From: Candidatus Nanopelagicales bacterium
Lineage (GTDB): Bacteria > Actinomycetota > Actinomycetes > S36-B12
DNA: 64,000 bases
Assembly (NCBI GenBank): GCA_018401415.1
Contig: JAGYKV010000018.1
Location: 1 to 64,000 of the forward strand
Reading direction: 5' to 3'
Shown: positions 1 through 8,826 of the stretch, in pieces
How positions within the stretch are numbered: the stretch's first letter is position 1
Layout: each line of letters begins with the position of its first letter
Made by a program: the position numbers and the translations under genes
The notes under the pieces: generated by a model
Seen by the model: only the letters and a program-made list of their open reading frames with translations
What the model was told of the DNA's origin: nothing
The model's database searches: none

Positions 1-99
1 GGGAACAGCTAATGCGTGTTTCGCGATCCGGATGACGATAACACCGGGGGACTTCGGGAGTTGGGACCTCAGGATCCACCGAGTGAAACTCTTACTGCT

Positions 100-615
100 T
101 TAGCTACGAACAATTTCGATGGATGCAATTACAACATCTGACTTGGGACGATCCTGAGCACCTGTTTCCACCGCTGCAATAGCGTCAACAACATCGCGTG
201 ATGGTTGATCCGCAACTTCGCCGAAAATGGTGTGTTTAAAGTTCAACCAGGTTGTTGGAGCAACAGTAATGAAGAACTGTGAACCATTGGTGTTGGGACC
301 GGCGTTTGCCATGGCCAGAATGTATGGCTTGTCGAAGGTGAGTTCTGGATGTGTTTCATCTTTGAACTTGTAGCCCGGGCCACCGGTTCCGGTGCCCAAT
401 GGATCGCCACCTTGAATCATGAAACCCGGAATAATCCGGTGAAAGACCACGTCTTTGTAAAGAGGGGCGGTGGACTTGGCTCCCCGTGGGTCGGTCCACT
501 CGATGGTGCCCTCCGCTAGACCGATGAAGTTCTCCACGGTTTTCGGGGCCTGATCTGGGAAAAGATTAACGGTGATATCGCCAAGGTTTGTGTGCAGAAT
601 CGCTTGAGTTGTCAT
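100..615 (-). CDS. ppiA: Cyclophilin-type peptidyl-prolyl cis-trans isomerase, copy 1
   Basis: A 171-residue single-domain cyclophilin that catalyses cis-trans isomerisation of Xaa-Pro bonds. The family core is present: FHRIIPGFMIQGGDP with the catalytic Arg, then a GSQFF block, then WLNFKHTIFGEV with the Trp of the ligand pocket. There is no signal peptide or membrane segment, so the protein should be cytoplasmic. It lies 17 bp downstream of the toxin gene and may be cotranscribed with the toxin-antitoxin pair. It differs from copy 2 at about six residues, including a Gly in place of Val-Arg (near residue 45), so both look functional. A cyclophilin near gyrA is usual in Actinomycetota; two in tandem is not. 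Confidence 0.96.
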   Translation of the reverse strand: MTTQAILHTNLGDITVNLFPDQAPKTVENFIGLAEGTIEWTDPRGAKSTAPLYKDVVFHRIIPGFMIQGGDPLGTGTGGPGYKFKDETHPELTFDKPYILAMANAGPNTNGSQFFITVAPTTWLNFKHTIFGEVADQPSRDVVDAIAAVETGAQDRPKSDVVIASIEIVRS

Positions 616-632
616 GGGTGAATACTTTCATG

Positions 633-1049
633 TCAGGTCCTGACGTACTCGCGCGGGATATTGATATCCAGCACGGGAAGACCAACCTCTGAGCATGCTT
701 CCACCAAACGTTGATCCAAGGTGATCATGGCCGAAGCATTGGCTGCCAGCGCTGTTGATAAATGCAGAGCATCAAGACTGCGCAGGTGTGGTGGTGGAGT
801 TTGTCCTGCTGCACGAAAAATGGCCGGGGTGATCTCAATGATCTCTATTCCGCGTAAAACGGAGGACACCTCAAATTGATCGATGTCTAAACGAGTTGCT
901 GCGCGACGCATTTCCGTCTCAATAATGCGCCCTGAAATCACATAATGCTGATCAACTCTCAGGTCTTGTAGGTAATCCTGAACTTGTGATGTGGAATCTT
1001 CTGCACGAATTAAAGGAATGGCAGCGGATGTGTCCAGGTAAATAATCAA
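633..1049 (-). CDS. vapC: VapC-like PIN-domain toxin, copy 1
   Basis: A 138-residue PIN-domain protein, the usual length for VapC-type ribonuclease toxins. The acidic metal-binding positions are visible: Asp6 in YLDTSA, Glu44/46 in ETEMRR, Asp93 in SLDALHL and Asp112 in TLDQRL. Its ATG overlaps the antitoxin stop by 4 bp, the normal translationally coupled antitoxin-toxin order. Members of the family cut tRNA or rRNA; the target here is unknown. It differs from copy 2 at about eight residues, none at the acidic positions, so both toxins should be active. Confidence 0.93.
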   Translation of the reverse strand: MIIYLDTSAAIPLIRAEDSTSQVQDYLQDLRVDQHYVISGRIIETEMRRAATRLDIDQFEVSSVLRGIEIIEITPAIFRAAGQTPPPHLRSLDALHLSTALAANASAMITLDQRLVEACSEVGLPVLDINIPREYVRT

Positions 1050-1309
1050 CCCTCACCACGCAGGCTTTCCAGAATCTGGGCATTGGATTCCATGTCAGGG
1101 CGCGCATGGGCGGAAATTGTGGCGAAGGAGAAATGTGGATCTGACCGAGTGACCGTGAGTCCCGGGAACGGATCGTCTGAGAGTGGACAGATGGTTGCGA
1201 CCTCCTGGCCATTATTGGTAATCACAAACGACTCGCCCTGCTCCACAGCTTTAAGGATCCGGCCGCTTTCATTGCGCAGGGTGCGGTGGCTAATTCTTTC
1301 GATTGTCAC
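1046..1309 (-). CDS. vapB: Phd/YefM-family antitoxin, copy 1
   Basis: An 87-residue antitoxin. The N-terminal half (SHRTLRNESGRILKAVEQGE followed by FVITNNGQEVATI) is the Phd/YefM DNA-binding and dimerisation fold. The C-terminal tail should wrap the PIN toxin encoded next. The start is GTG. There is no Shine-Dalgarno sequence; a TACGGT box ends 6 nt before the GTG, which points to a leaderless transcript. Two GTGCTAC direct repeats overlap this box, fitting autorepression by the antitoxin. Pairing of Phd-type antitoxins with PIN toxins is common. Confidence 0.92.
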   Translation of the reverse strand: MTIERISHRTLRNESGRILKAVEQGESFVITNNGQEVATICPLSDDPFPGLTVTRSDPHFSFATISAHARPDMESNAQILESLRGEG

Positions 1310-1315
1310 TGAACT

Positions 1316-1335
1316 ACCGTAGCACGGTGTAGCAC
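1316..1335 (-). promoter_or_regulatory. Toxin-antitoxin -10 box and direct-repeat operator, copy 1
   Basis: On the minus strand GTGCTAC occurs twice, 10 bp apart (1319-1325 and 1329-1335), so both repeats face the same side of the helix. The proximal repeat overlaps the TACGGT -10 box (1316-1321). This is the layout expected for cooperative autorepression by the antitoxin-toxin complex. Binding is inferred. Confidence 0.6.
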
Positions 1336-1369
1336 AGTTATCAAAAGGTGGAAATCCCGGTACAACCTG

Positions 1370-1442
1370 TGGAGCTTAGGAGACTCGAACTCCTGACATC
1401 TGCCTTGCAAAGGCAGCGCTCTACCAACTGAGCTAAAGCCCC
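1370..1442 (-). tRNA. tRNA-Ala (anticodon TGC), copy 1
   Basis: The minus strand folds as a 73-nt tRNA. The acceptor stem GGGGCTT/AAGCTCC has the G3:U70 wobble that identifies alanine tRNA. The anticodon loop reads TTTGCAA, the T arm GTTCGAGTC is present and the discriminator base is A. CCA is not encoded. It is identical to copy 2. Confidence 0.97.
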
Positions 1443-1495
1443 GGGTGGGTGATTCTTATTGGGTGGTTACAACCTGCGGAATCGTAGCCGAGGGG

Positions 1496-1621
1496 TTACC
1501 GAAGGTCTTGATCGGCTCCAACTTCAGACCAGAGGTCATCGTCATTTTGATTTGCCGTTACCTGGCGGTAGACCAGGTACCCAATTCCTGCAAGCGCCAC
1601 GAGCAATATAAATTTCTTCAT
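1496..1621 (-). CDS. DLW-39 family small protein, copy 1
   Basis: A 41-residue protein, MKKFILLVALAGIGYLVYRQ followed by a polar tail with the family hallmark DDDLWSE. Residues 4-18 form one short hydrophobic helix, so it may be membrane associated. DLW-39 proteins are a small actinobacterial family of unknown function, usually found between gyrA and the cyclophilin gene, as here. It differs from copy 2 at two N-terminal residues (F4 and I5 instead of Leu). Confidence 0.85.
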   Translation of the reverse strand: MKKFILLVALAGIGYLVYRQVTANQNDDDLWSEVGADQDLR

Positions 1622-1711
1622 GGTCTGAAGATACATCCTTTCAGAAACCGATAACACCGGGGACTTCGGGAGTTGGGACCTCAGGATCCACCGAGTGAAA
1701 CTCTTACTGCT

Positions 1712-2230
1712 TTAGCTACGAACAATTTCGATGGATGCAATTACAACATCTGACTTGGGACGATCCTGCGCACCTGTCTCCACCGCTGCAATGGCGTCAA
1801 CGACATCGCGTGATGTTTGATCGGCGACTTCACCAAAAATGGTGTGCTTGAAGTTCAGCCACGTTGTTGCTGCAACGGTAATAAAGAATTGCGAACCGTT
1901 GGTGTTGGGACCTGAGTTCGCCATGGCCAGAATGTAAGGCTTGTCGAATGTGAGTTCGGGGTGTGCTTCATCTTTGAACTTGTAGCCGGGGCCACCCGTG
2001 CCGGTGCCCAGAGGATCGCCACCTTGAATCATGAAGCCAGGAATAATCCGGTGAAAGACCACGTCTTTGTACAAAGGTGCGGTGGACTTGGCACGCACGC
2101 GTGGGTCGGTCCACTCGATGGTGCCCTCCGCCAGACCGATGAAGTTCTCCACGGTCTTTGGGGCCTGGTCAGGAAAGAGATTAACGGTGATATCGCCGAG
2201 GTTTGTATGCAGAATCGCTTGAGTTGTCAT
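1712..2230 (-). CDS. ppiA: Cyclophilin-type peptidyl-prolyl cis-trans isomerase, copy 2
   Basis: A 172-residue cyclophilin with the same motifs as copy 1 (FHRIIPGFMIQGGDP, GSQFF, WLNFKHTIFGEV). It carries Val-Arg where copy 1 has a single Gly, and also differs at MANSGPN, TVAATTW, ADQTSRD and EAHP. All substitutions lie outside the catalytic Arg and Trp. It is followed directly by the DLW-39 gene of copy 1, confirming the head-to-tail arrangement. Confidence 0.96.
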   Translation of the reverse strand: MTTQAILHTNLGDITVNLFPDQAPKTVENFIGLAEGTIEWTDPRVRAKSTAPLYKDVVFHRIIPGFMIQGGDPLGTGTGGPGYKFKDEAHPELTFDKPYILAMANSGPNTNGSQFFITVAATTWLNFKHTIFGEVADQTSRDVVDAIAAVETGAQDRPKSDVVIASIEIVRS

Positions 2231-2247
2231 GGGTGAATACTTTCATG

Positions 2248-2664
2248 TCAGGTCGAGGCGTATTCGCGCGGGATATTGATATCCAGCACAGGTAGACCAA
2301 CCTCCGAGCATGCTTCCACCAAACGTTGATCCAAGGTGAGCATGGCTGAAGCATTGGCTGCCAGCGCTGTTGCTAAATGCAGAGCATCAAGACTGCGCAG
2401 GTGCGGTGGTGGAGTTTGTCCGGCTGCACGAAAAATGGCCGGGGTGATCTCAATGATCTCTATTCCGTGTAAAACTGAGGACACCTCAAATTGATCGATG
2501 TCCAAACGAGTTGCTGCGCGACGCATTTCCGTCTCAATAATGCGCCCTGAAATCAAGTAATGCTGATCAACTTTCAGGTCTTGTAGGTACTCCTGAACTT
2601 GTGATGTGGAATCTTCGGCACGAATTAAAGGAATGGCAGCAGATGTGTCTAGGTAAATAATCAC
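2248..2664 (-). CDS. vapC: VapC-like PIN-domain toxin, copy 2
   Basis: A 138-residue PIN toxin with the same acidic residues as copy 1 (Asp6, Glu44/46, Asp93, Asp112). Substitutions relative to copy 1 are conservative (for example D25E, R31K, V37L and a changed C-terminal pair). Its start overlaps the antitoxin stop by 4 bp. Whether either antitoxin neutralises both toxins cannot be read from sequence, but with only three antitoxin differences it is likely. Confidence 0.93.
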   Translation of the reverse strand: MIIYLDTSAAIPLIRAEDSTSQVQEYLQDLKVDQHYLISGRIIETEMRRAATRLDIDQFEVSSVLHGIEIIEITPAIFRAAGQTPPPHLRSLDALHLATALAANASAMLTLDQRLVEACSEVGLPVLDINIPREYAST

Positions 2665-2924
2665 CCCTCACCACGCAGGCTTTCCAGAATCTGGGCATTG
2701 GATTCCATGTTAGGGCGCGCATGGGCGGAAATTGAGGCGAAGGAGAAATGTGGATCTGACCTAGTAACCGTGAGACCCGGGAAGGGATCATCTGATAGTG
2801 GGCAGATGGTTGCGACCTCCTGGCCATTATTGGTAATCACAAACGACTCGCCCTGCGCCACAGCTTTAAGGATCCGGCCGCTTTCATTGCGCAGGGTGCG
2901 GTGGCTAATTCTTTCGATTGTCAC
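2661..2924 (-). CDS. vapB: Phd/YefM-family antitoxin, copy 2
   Basis: An 87-residue antitoxin nearly identical to copy 1. The differences are E23A in the DNA-binding half and a Thr/Ser and an Asp/Asn change in the tail. The GTG start, the TACGGT box 6 nt upstream and the paired GTGCTAC repeats are all conserved. Both copies probably share the same autoregulation. Confidence 0.92.
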   Translation of the reverse strand: MTIERISHRTLRNESGRILKAVAQGESFVITNNGQEVATICPLSDDPFPGLTVTRSDPHFSFASISAHARPNMESNAQILESLRGEG

Positions 2925-2930
2925 TGAACT

Positions 2931-2950
2931 ACCGTAGCACGGTGTAGCAC
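2931..2950 (-). promoter_or_regulatory. Toxin-antitoxin -10 box and direct-repeat operator, copy 2
   Basis: The same 10-bp-spaced GTGCTAC repeats (2934-2940 and 2944-2950) and overlapping TACGGT box as in copy 1. They are unchanged, while the nearby base at 2955 differs (g against t), so the operator is at least as conserved as its surroundings. Confidence 0.6.
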
Positions 2951-2984
2951 AGTGATCAAAAGGTGGAAATCCCGGTACAACCTG

Positions 2985-3057
2985 TGGAGCTTAGGAGACT
3001 CGAACTCCTGACATCTGCCTTGCAAAGGCAGCGCTCTACCAACTGAGCTAAAGCCCC
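2985..3057 (-). tRNA. tRNA-Ala (anticodon TGC), copy 2
   Basis: Base-for-base identical to copy 1, including the G3:U70 pair and TTTGCAA anticodon loop. It lies between DLW-39 and the antitoxin gene; no other gene intervenes. Confidence 0.97.
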
Positions 3058-3110
3058 GGGTGGGTGATTCTTATTGGGTGGTTACAACCTGCGGAATCGT
3101 AGCCGAGGGG

Positions 3111-3236
3111 TTACCGAAGGTCTTGATCGGCTCCAACTTCAGACCAGAGGTCATCGTCATTTTGATTTGCCGTTACCTGGCGGTAGACCAGGTACCCAAT
3201 TCCTGCAAGCGCCACGAGCAATAGAAGTTTCTTCAT
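3111..3236 (-). CDS. DLW-39 family small protein, copy 2
   Basis: A 41-residue protein beginning MKKLLLLVALAGIGYLVYRQ and ending with the DDDLWSE tail. The more hydrophobic N-terminus (LLLL instead of FILL) is closer to typical family members than copy 1. It lies 50 bp downstream of tRNA-Ile and 53 bp upstream of tRNA-Ala. Confidence 0.85.
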   Translation of the reverse strand: MKKLLLLVALAGIGYLVYRQVTANQNDDDLWSEVGADQDLR

Positions 3237-3286
3237 GGTCTGAAGATACATCCTTTCAGAAACTGATCCGCCGGGTGGTGAGACGG

Positions 3287-3361
3287 TGGGCCCAGATGGA
3301 CTTGAACCATCGACCTCTTCCTTATCAGGGAAGCGCTCTAACCAAGCTGAGCTATGGGCCC
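3287..3361 (-). tRNA. tRNA-Ile (anticodon GAT)
   Basis: The minus strand gives a 75-nt tRNA with acceptor stem GGGCCCA/TGGGCCC, D arm TAGCTCAG, anticodon loop CTGATAA (anticodon GAT), T arm GGTTCAAGTCC and discriminator A. CCA is not encoded. tRNA-Ile followed by tRNA-Ala just downstream of gyrA is the standard actinobacterial arrangement. Confidence 0.97.
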
Positions 3362-3458
3362 GAAATAGCAGACTGAGCCTACACAGCCTTGGTTAAACAT
3401 CGACACTGAGGACCACATCAACACCTCGAGCAATTATTGCCCTGAGGGTTTGGGACGG

Positions 3459-3569
3459 TTATTCGTCGTCGAGATCGGTTAAGTCGTCGAGGAAAACCGG
3501 TGAGGTTGGATCCCGTTCAAGTTCGGACTCGTTCTCGTTCTCAAAAAACTCCGGCGTCATGTTGTTCAT
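3459..3569 (-). CDS. Putative 36-residue acidic protein
   Basis: An open frame between DUF3566 and tRNA-Ile encodes MNNMTPEFFENENESELERD and a tail ending DDLTDLDDE, very rich in Asp and Glu with no Lys. I do not recognise it. A weak GTGGGG lies 3-8 nt before the ATG. The composition is protein-like and the gene lies in the same direction as gyrA, but the frame is short and could be chance. Confidence 0.35.
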   Translation of the reverse strand: MNNMTPEFFENENESELERDPTSPVFLDDLTDLDDE

Positions 3570-3649
3570 GAGCCCCACTCTAAGGCTGAAGGTGTGGTTG
3601 TTTCCCCCTTCTTGGGTGACATTTCGGTGAACAAAAGAGTGCTTACTAC

Positions 3650-4018
3650 TCAGACATCTTCACTGAGAACCACTTCAACTCCCCCGGTGATGCCCACGGT
3701 CAGGTTATACATGATCGTGAACAGGCCGGCGAGCGCCGAGACTAAAACGATCTCCACTGAAGCCACAATCAGGGTTGCGCCAATTACTTGGCCGAAACCC
3801 AGGGTCGTGACAAGGTCGAGCCCACTGGTACTCCCAACAACGTCGGTGACTGTTCCCGAGAGTGACACGATCACACCGGTGCGATCAAGCACAAACCACA
3901 CAACTGACACCGCAACAACGAGAACGATCGCAATGGCGAGCGAGAGAAGGAACGCAGCCTTTGTCACCGACCAAGGGTCAAACTTGGTGACATAGAGGCG
4001 TGCGCGCCGGGCGCTCAT
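3650..4018 (-). CDS. DUF3566 transmembrane protein
   Basis: A 122-residue membrane protein of the DUF3566 family, which sits directly after gyrA throughout the Actinomycetota (Rv0007 in M. tuberculosis). A basic start ([10 protein letters not shown]) and the [16 protein letters not shown] motif precede two hydrophobic segments, about residues 20-43 and 85-105. The ATG overlaps the gyrA stop by 4 bp, so the two are translationally coupled. Many homologues have a long disordered N-terminus; this one is minimal. Function is not established. Confidence 0.9.
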   Translation of the reverse strand: MSARRARLYVTKFDPWSVTKAAFLLSLAIAIVLVVAVSVVWFVLDRTGVIVSLSGTVTDVVGSTSGLDLVTTLGFGQVIGATLIVASVEIVLVSALAGLFTIMYNLTVGITGGVEVVLSEDV

Positions 4019-6582
4019 TCACTTACTTCCGCTGCAGGGACCTCTGTCTCTACTGATACAACTTCTTCGATCTCAGTCGCTTCTTGATCGTCGTCTTGAT
4101 CGTCTTCGTCGACTTCACCACCGCGAGCAACGGCTACGACACTGGTGTCTTCACCCAGGCGCATCATGCGCACACCCATGGTGTCGCGACCTGATGCACG
4201 GATTTCATCTACTCGGATCCGAATGACAACACCGTTTGATGCGATCGCAAAGATTTGATCGGTTTCGGCACACACCATGGCGCCAACAAGGTGACCGCGC
4301 TCCTCCGGCAACTTCATGGCTCGCACACCCGTGCCACCGCGACCCTTGGGTTGCCACTCGTCAATGCTTGTTCGTTTGCCGAAGCCACCATCGGTGATAG
4401 TGACTACGTAACTATTCGGTGTTGCGACATCCATGGACAACAACGAGTCACCTTCTTTGAAGCGCATGCCGATGACACCTCCGGTTGCGCGACCTGTTGG
4501 CCGCAATGTTGAATTCGCGGCGCTAAAGCGAGCCGAACGTCCCTTCTTGGACACCAAGAGTAGGTCGTTCTCCTCGGACACCAAACGCGCACCGATCAGG
4601 TGATCGCCGTCGTGCAGGTTGATCGCAATGATTCCGCCTTGACGGTTGGTGTCGTATTCACTCAACTTGGTTTTCTTGACCAAACCGGCTTCGGTGGCCA
4701 AGACCAAATAGGCACTGGCTTCGTAGTCTGGAATCGCAAGAACCTGAGTAATGGTTTCGTCGGGTTGAAATGCCAACAGGTTGGCGACATGTTGGCCGCG
4801 AGCGTCACGACCGGCCTCGGGAAGCTGATACACCTTGGCCCGATACACCCGACCGAGGTTGGTAAAGAACAGAATCCAGTGGTGGGTGGTCGTGATGAAC
4901 ATATGGTCAACGACATCGTCTTGACGAAGTGCCGCGCCTTTGACACCTCGGCCACCGCGACGCTGAGCGCGATACAAATCACTCTTGGTGCGTTTGGCGT
5001 ATCCGCCAGACGTGATAGTGACAACGACATCTTCGACAGCGATCAAGTCCTCGTCGGTGACATCGCCGTCCCAGACAACGAAATCGGAGCGGCGGTCATC
5101 GCCAAACTTGTCTGAGATTTCAGTGAGTTCATCGCTAACAATCTGACGTTGACGAACGGGGTTTGACAAAATGTCATTGAAGTCATCGATCTTGACTCTG
5201 AGTTCTTCGAATTCATCGATAATCTTTTGGCGTTCGAGTGCTGCCAAGCGGCGCAACTGCATGTCAAGAATCGCGGTTGCTTGGATTTCGTCGATCTCGA
5301 GTAGGTTCATTAAGCCCAAGCGAGCATCTTCGACGGTGGCACTAGACCTAATTAACGTAATGACTTCATCAAGAGCGTCTAAGGCTTTGAGGTAGCCGCG
5401 AAGAATATGCGCACGTTCCTCAGCTTTGCGCAGCCGGTACTTGGTGCGGCGCTGAATCACTTCGATTTGATGAGTGACCCAATGCGACAGGAACGCTTCG
5501 AGACTCAATGTCCGAGGAACACCGTCAACCAGTGCCAACATATTTGCACCGAAGTTGTCTTGCAGTTGGGTGTGCTTGTACAGCTGGTTCAACACAACTT
5601 GCGCCACAGCATCGCGCTTGAGTTCAATGATCAGACGCATGCCGGTGCGTGAAGATGAATCATCGCGGACATCGGAGATGCCGGTCAGCTTGCCATCGCC
5701 AACCAACTCGGCAATGCGCAACAAAAGGTTGTCGGGGTTCACCTGGTACGGCAATTGAGTCACAATCAAAATTTGGCGACCACGTTTATCTTCTTCGACG
5801 GTGACAACCGCGCGCATGGTGATAGAACCACGGCCGGTGCGTTGGGCATCTTCAATTCCCTTGCGACCAACAATTAACGCACCTGTTGGGAAATCTGGTC
5901 CTTTGACCAGTTCCATCATGGCGGTTTGACGTTGTTCAGATGTCGACTCGGGGTTGGCCAATAGCCATTGGGCCGCAGCGGCAATTTCCCGCAAGTTATG
6001 TGGGGGAATGTTGGTAGCCATGCCCACGGCAATACCGGAAGCACCGTTGACCAGCAGATTCGGGAACCGACTTGGCAGAACCGAAGGTTCTAGTGTGCGG
6101 CCGTCGTAATTAGGTTGGAAATCAACGGTGTCCTCATCAATATCGCGAACCATCTCCATGGCAAGAGGAGCCATGCGGCACTCGGTATAACGTTGGGCAG
6201 CGGGCGGGTCATTGCCAGGGGAGCCGAAGTTTCCTTGACCTTGAACTAGTGGGTATCGCAGTGACCACGGCTGGGCAAGGCGCACGAGTGCGTCGTAGAT
6301 AGCACTGTCACCGTGCGGGTGATAACTACCCATGACATCGCCCACAACGCGGGCACTCTTGGAGAAGTTGCGATCTGGTCGGTAGCCGCCGTCGTACATG
6401 GCATAGATAACTCTTCGGTGCACCGGCTTAAGGCCGTCGCGGACATCGGGGAGGGCTCGCGAAACAATGACCGACATTGAGTAGTCCAGGTAGGAACGCT
6501 GCATTTCGGTTTGCAGATCCACCGGTTCGATTCGGCCGTGGCTACTCACTACTTCTACTTCGACCTCAATGTCATCTGACAC
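4015..6582 (-). CDS. gyrA: DNA gyrase subunit A
   Basis: An 855-residue GyrA, the DNA breakage and rejoining subunit of gyrase. The catalytic Tyr is Tyr132 in AAQRYTE. The quinolone-determining segment [10 protein letters not shown] has Ser93 and Asp97, the sensitive-type residues. The GyrA box [10 protein letters not shown] needed for DNA wrapping is present, followed by the beta-pinwheel repeats and a strongly acidic C-terminal tail ([10 protein letters not shown] onward) that usually tunes supercoiling. The start is GTG, with GGAGAT upstream. gyrB lies 46 bp upstream in the same direction. Confidence 0.98.
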   Translation of the reverse strand: MSDDIEVEVEVVSSHGRIEPVDLQTEMQRSYLDYSMSVIVSRALPDVRDGLKPVHRRVIYAMYDGGYRPDRNFSKSARVVGDVMGSYHPHGDSAIYDALVRLAQPWSLRYPLVQGQGNFGSPGNDPPAAQRYTECRMAPLAMEMVRDIDEDTVDFQPNYDGRTLEPSVLPSRFPNLLVNGASGIAVGMATNIPPHNLREIAAAAQWLLANPESTSEQRQTAMMELVKGPDFPTGALIVGRKGIEDAQRTGRGSITMRAVVTVEEDKRGRQILIVTQLPYQVNPDNLLLRIAELVGDGKLTGISDVRDDSSSRTGMRLIIELKRDAVAQVVLNQLYKHTQLQDNFGANMLALVDGVPRTLSLEAFLSHWVTHQIEVIQRRTKYRLRKAEERAHILRGYLKALDALDEVITLIRSSATVEDARLGLMNLLEIDEIQATAILDMQLRRLAALERQKIIDEFEELRVKIDDFNDILSNPVRQRQIVSDELTEISDKFGDDRRSDFVVWDGDVTDEDLIAVEDVVVTITSGGYAKRTKSDLYRAQRRGGRGVKGAALRQDDVVDHMFITTTHHWILFFTNLGRVYRAKVYQLPEAGRDARGQHVANLLAFQPDETITQVLAIPDYEASAYLVLATEAGLVKKTKLSEYDTNRQGGIIAINLHDGDHLIGARLVSEENDLLLVSKKGRSARFSAANSTLRPTGRATGGVIGMRFKEGDSLLSMDVATPNSYVVTITDGGFGKRTSIDEWQPKGRGGTGVRAMKLPEERGHLVGAMVCAETDQIFAIASNGVVIRIRVDEIRASGRDTMGVRMMRLGEDTSVVAVARGGEVDEDDQDDDQEATEIEEVVSVETEVPAAEVSE

Positions 6583-6628
6583 GTATATCTCCGTCTACGG
6601 TTGTGTGTTAATGGTCTGGTGAAAGTCT

Positions 6629-8599
6629 TTAAATATCCAAGAAGCGAACATCGCGAGCATTTTGTTGGATGAAGTTACGCCGAGACTCAACGTCTTCGCC
6701 CATGAGGACGCTAAACATTTCATCGGCTTGGGCTGCATCGTCAAGGGTGACCTGCAGCAAAACGCGATCAGCCGGGTTCATGGTGGTATCCCACAACTCG
6801 TCTGCGTTCATTTCACCCAATCCTTTGTAGCGCTGAAGCGCTTCCTCTTTGGGTAGTCGACGGCCGGCAGCAAGACCTGCTTCAATGAGAAGATCCTTCT
6901 CGCGCTCTGTATACGCGAAGTCAGCCGTTTCACGCGACCACTTAATTTTGTACAACGGTGGCTGCGCTAGATACACGTGACCTTGATCCACGAGTGGACG
7001 CATGAACCTGAATAGGAGTGTCAAAAGCAGGGTGCGAATGTGTTGTCCGTCTACATCGGCGTCGGCCATCAGTACAACTTTGTGGTAACGCAAACGGTTG
7101 AGATCGAATTCCTCTTGAACACCTGTACCAAATGCGGAGATCAACGCCTGGACTTCCGTGTTCTGGAGAACCTTGTCAATGCGAGCTTTTTCCACATTGA
7201 GGATTTTTCCGCGAATGGGCAGAATTGCTTGGGTACGGGGGTCTCGACCTTGACGTGCTGAACCACCGGCACTGTCACCTTCAACGATAAAAACTTCACA
7301 TTCTTCTGGTTCGCGACTGGAGCAATCAATCAACTTACCGGGCATTCCTGCACCACCGAGGAGGCCTTTTCGATTTCGAGCCAGATCACGTGCCTTTCGG
7401 GCCGCAATACGAGCTGTTGCAGCATTGACTGACTTGCGAGCAATCTCTTTACCCTCCGCCGGGTTCTGTTCAAACCACGCACCCAATTGGTCATTGACCA
7501 ATTTTTGTACGAAGGCTTTCATTTCAGTGTTACCAAGTTTTGATTTTGTCTGGCCTTCAAACTGTGGTTCAGCAAGTTTCACACTGACAATTGCGGTGAG
7601 GCCTTCACGGATATCTTCACCTGAAAGATTCGGGTCTTTCTCTTTCAGAATGTTCCACTCGCGAGAGAATTTATTGATCAAGGAAGTCAATGCGGTGCGG
7701 AAACCTTCTTCGTGGGTTCCACCTTCGGTTGTATTTATGGTGTTAGCAAATGTGTAAACAGATTCGGCATAGGTGTTATTCCATTGCATGGAGATTTCCG
7801 CACTCAGAGTTTTATCTTCTGATTCATAGGCCAATTCAATGATGGTGGGGTTGGCGACACCTTTGCTCGCATTTATGTGTTTGACAAAATCAGTTATGCC
7901 ACCGTCATATTTATAGCTGACATGGCGAATCTCTTCTTTTTCTTCAATAACTTCGCCAACCTCGACAACTGTGATTGCAGTTGCGCGCTCGTCGGTGAGA
8001 TCAAGTCGGAGTCCACGGTTCAGAAAGGCCATTTCTTGAAAACGGCGAGCTAATGTGGTGAAGTCGAATTCGGTGGTTTCGAAAATATCGCCATCAGCCC
8101 AGAATGTGACCGTGGTGCCGGTGCGATCTGTTTTCTCACCTTTGGCTAATGGAGCAACCGGGACGCCGTATTTGTAACTTTGGCGGTACACCAAACCATC
8201 GCGATGAATTTCGACGTCGAGATCGGTGGACAGAGCGTTCACAACGGAGACGCCCACACCATGGAGCCCCCCAGACACGGAATAGCCACTACCGCCAAAT
8301 TTGCCGCCCGCATGTAAGACGGTGAGAACAACTTCCACCGCTGGTTTTTTCTCGATCGGGTGTTCATCTACCGGGATTCCACGGCCATCGTCAATAACCC
8401 GAACCCCGCCATTGGCCAGGATTGTTACCTGAATATCGGTGGCGTACCCCGCGAGGGCTTCGTCGACCGCGTTGTCCACGACTTCGTAGACCAGGTGGTG
8501 TAGTCCACGCTCACCCGTAGAGCCGATGTACATGCCGGGGCGCTTGCGTACGGCATCTAGGCCTTCAAGCACGGTAATCGCACTGGCGTCATACGACAC
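6629..8599 (-). CDS. gyrB: DNA gyrase subunit B
   Basis: A 656-residue GyrB, the ATPase subunit. Visible elements are the GHKL ATPase domain ([24 protein letters not shown] and the [15 protein letters not shown] lid), the transducer, and the TOPRIM metal site [15 protein letters not shown] with DADVDGQHI. Its length is standard for Actinomycetota, with no intein or insert. The GTG start follows AAAAGGAGG at good spacing. The 227 bp between it and dciA contain a short inverted repeat, CCAGT-GT-ACTGG (around 8674-8685), and a possible minus-strand TACACT -10 box; I see no gene there. Confidence 0.98.
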   Translation of the reverse strand: MSYDASAITVLEGLDAVRKRPGMYIGSTGERGLHHLVYEVVDNAVDEALAGYATDIQVTILANGGVRVIDDGRGIPVDEHPIEKKPAVEVVLTVLHAGGKFGGSGYSVSGGLHGVGVSVVNALSTDLDVEIHRDGLVYRQSYKYGVPVAPLAKGEKTDRTGTTVTFWADGDIFETTEFDFTTLARRFQEMAFLNRGLRLDLTDERATAITVVEVGEVIEEKEEIRHVSYKYDGGITDFVKHINASKGVANPTIIELAYESEDKTLSAEISMQWNNTYAESVYTFANTINTTEGGTHEEGFRTALTSLINKFSREWNILKEKDPNLSGEDIREGLTAIVSVKLAEPQFEGQTKSKLGNTEMKAFVQKLVNDQLGAWFEQNPAEGKEIARKSVNAATARIAARKARDLARNRKGLLGGAGMPGKLIDCSSREPEECEVFIVEGDSAGGSARQGRDPRTQAILPIRGKILNVEKARIDKVLQNTEVQALISAFGTGVQEEFDLNRLRYHKVVLMADADVDGQHIRTLLLTLLFRFMRPLVDQGHVYLAQPPLYKIKWSRETADFAYTEREKDLLIEAGLAAGRRLPKEEALQRYKGLGEMNADELWDTTMNPADRVLLQVTLDDAAQADEMFSVLMGEDVESRRNFIQQNARDVRFLDI

Positions 8600-8826
8600 T
8601 GGCGAGCCTCCTTTTGGGGTTTCCTTGGTTAAGGTTCCTGATGAGGTACTTCAGCACAAAAACAGGATTGACGGTTGTTCCAGTGTACTGGCTTTTACTG
8701 AGTCCACCTAGCCCATAACGGCGGTTCTGGGCATAAGTACGTCATTTGACCCCCTACCTGTGCATAGGGGTACGAAATATGGGGGAAAATGTCACATCGG
8801 TGATCTGAGGGCCAAAATTGGGGGCC

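Larger units (their letters stand above)
36..1649. repeat. Tandem duplication unit, copy 1 (about 1.6 kb)
   Basis: This segment and the next one carry the same genes in the same order, offset by 1,615 bases over most of their length: DLW-39 peptide, tRNA-Ala, antitoxin, toxin and cyclophilin on the minus strand. Shared sequence begins near 'gataacaccgg' and ends at 'tttcagaaac', where copy 1 runs straight into copy 2. The copies differ at many scattered positions and by a 3-base indel in the cyclophilin, so they are diverged paralogues and not one segment assembled twice. Further copies could lie to the left of the window. Confidence 0.93.
1650..3264. repeat. Tandem duplication unit, copy 2
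   Basis: Second copy of the unit described above, on the side next to tRNA-Ile and gyrA. Its right end ('tttcagaaac') is where similarity to copy 1 stops: copy 1 continues into the next unit, copy 2 into tRNA-Ile. This copy is therefore probably in the ancestral context. Confidence 0.93.

Noticed and set aside
952-1212. An 86-codon frame overlapping vapB and vapC, present in both repeat units
   Set aside because: Its presence in both units only reflects the duplication. It overlaps the toxin-antitoxin genes in another frame and has no start signal.
3594-3995. A 133-codon Thr-rich open frame opposite DUF3566
   Set aside because: It is antisense to a conserved family gene and has a composition expected of the complementary strand of hydrophobic codons.
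4255-5652. Several open frames on the strand opposite gyrA, up to 171 codons
   Set aside because: They lie wholly within the well-conserved gyrA gene, have no family resemblance and reflect codon bias of the true frame.
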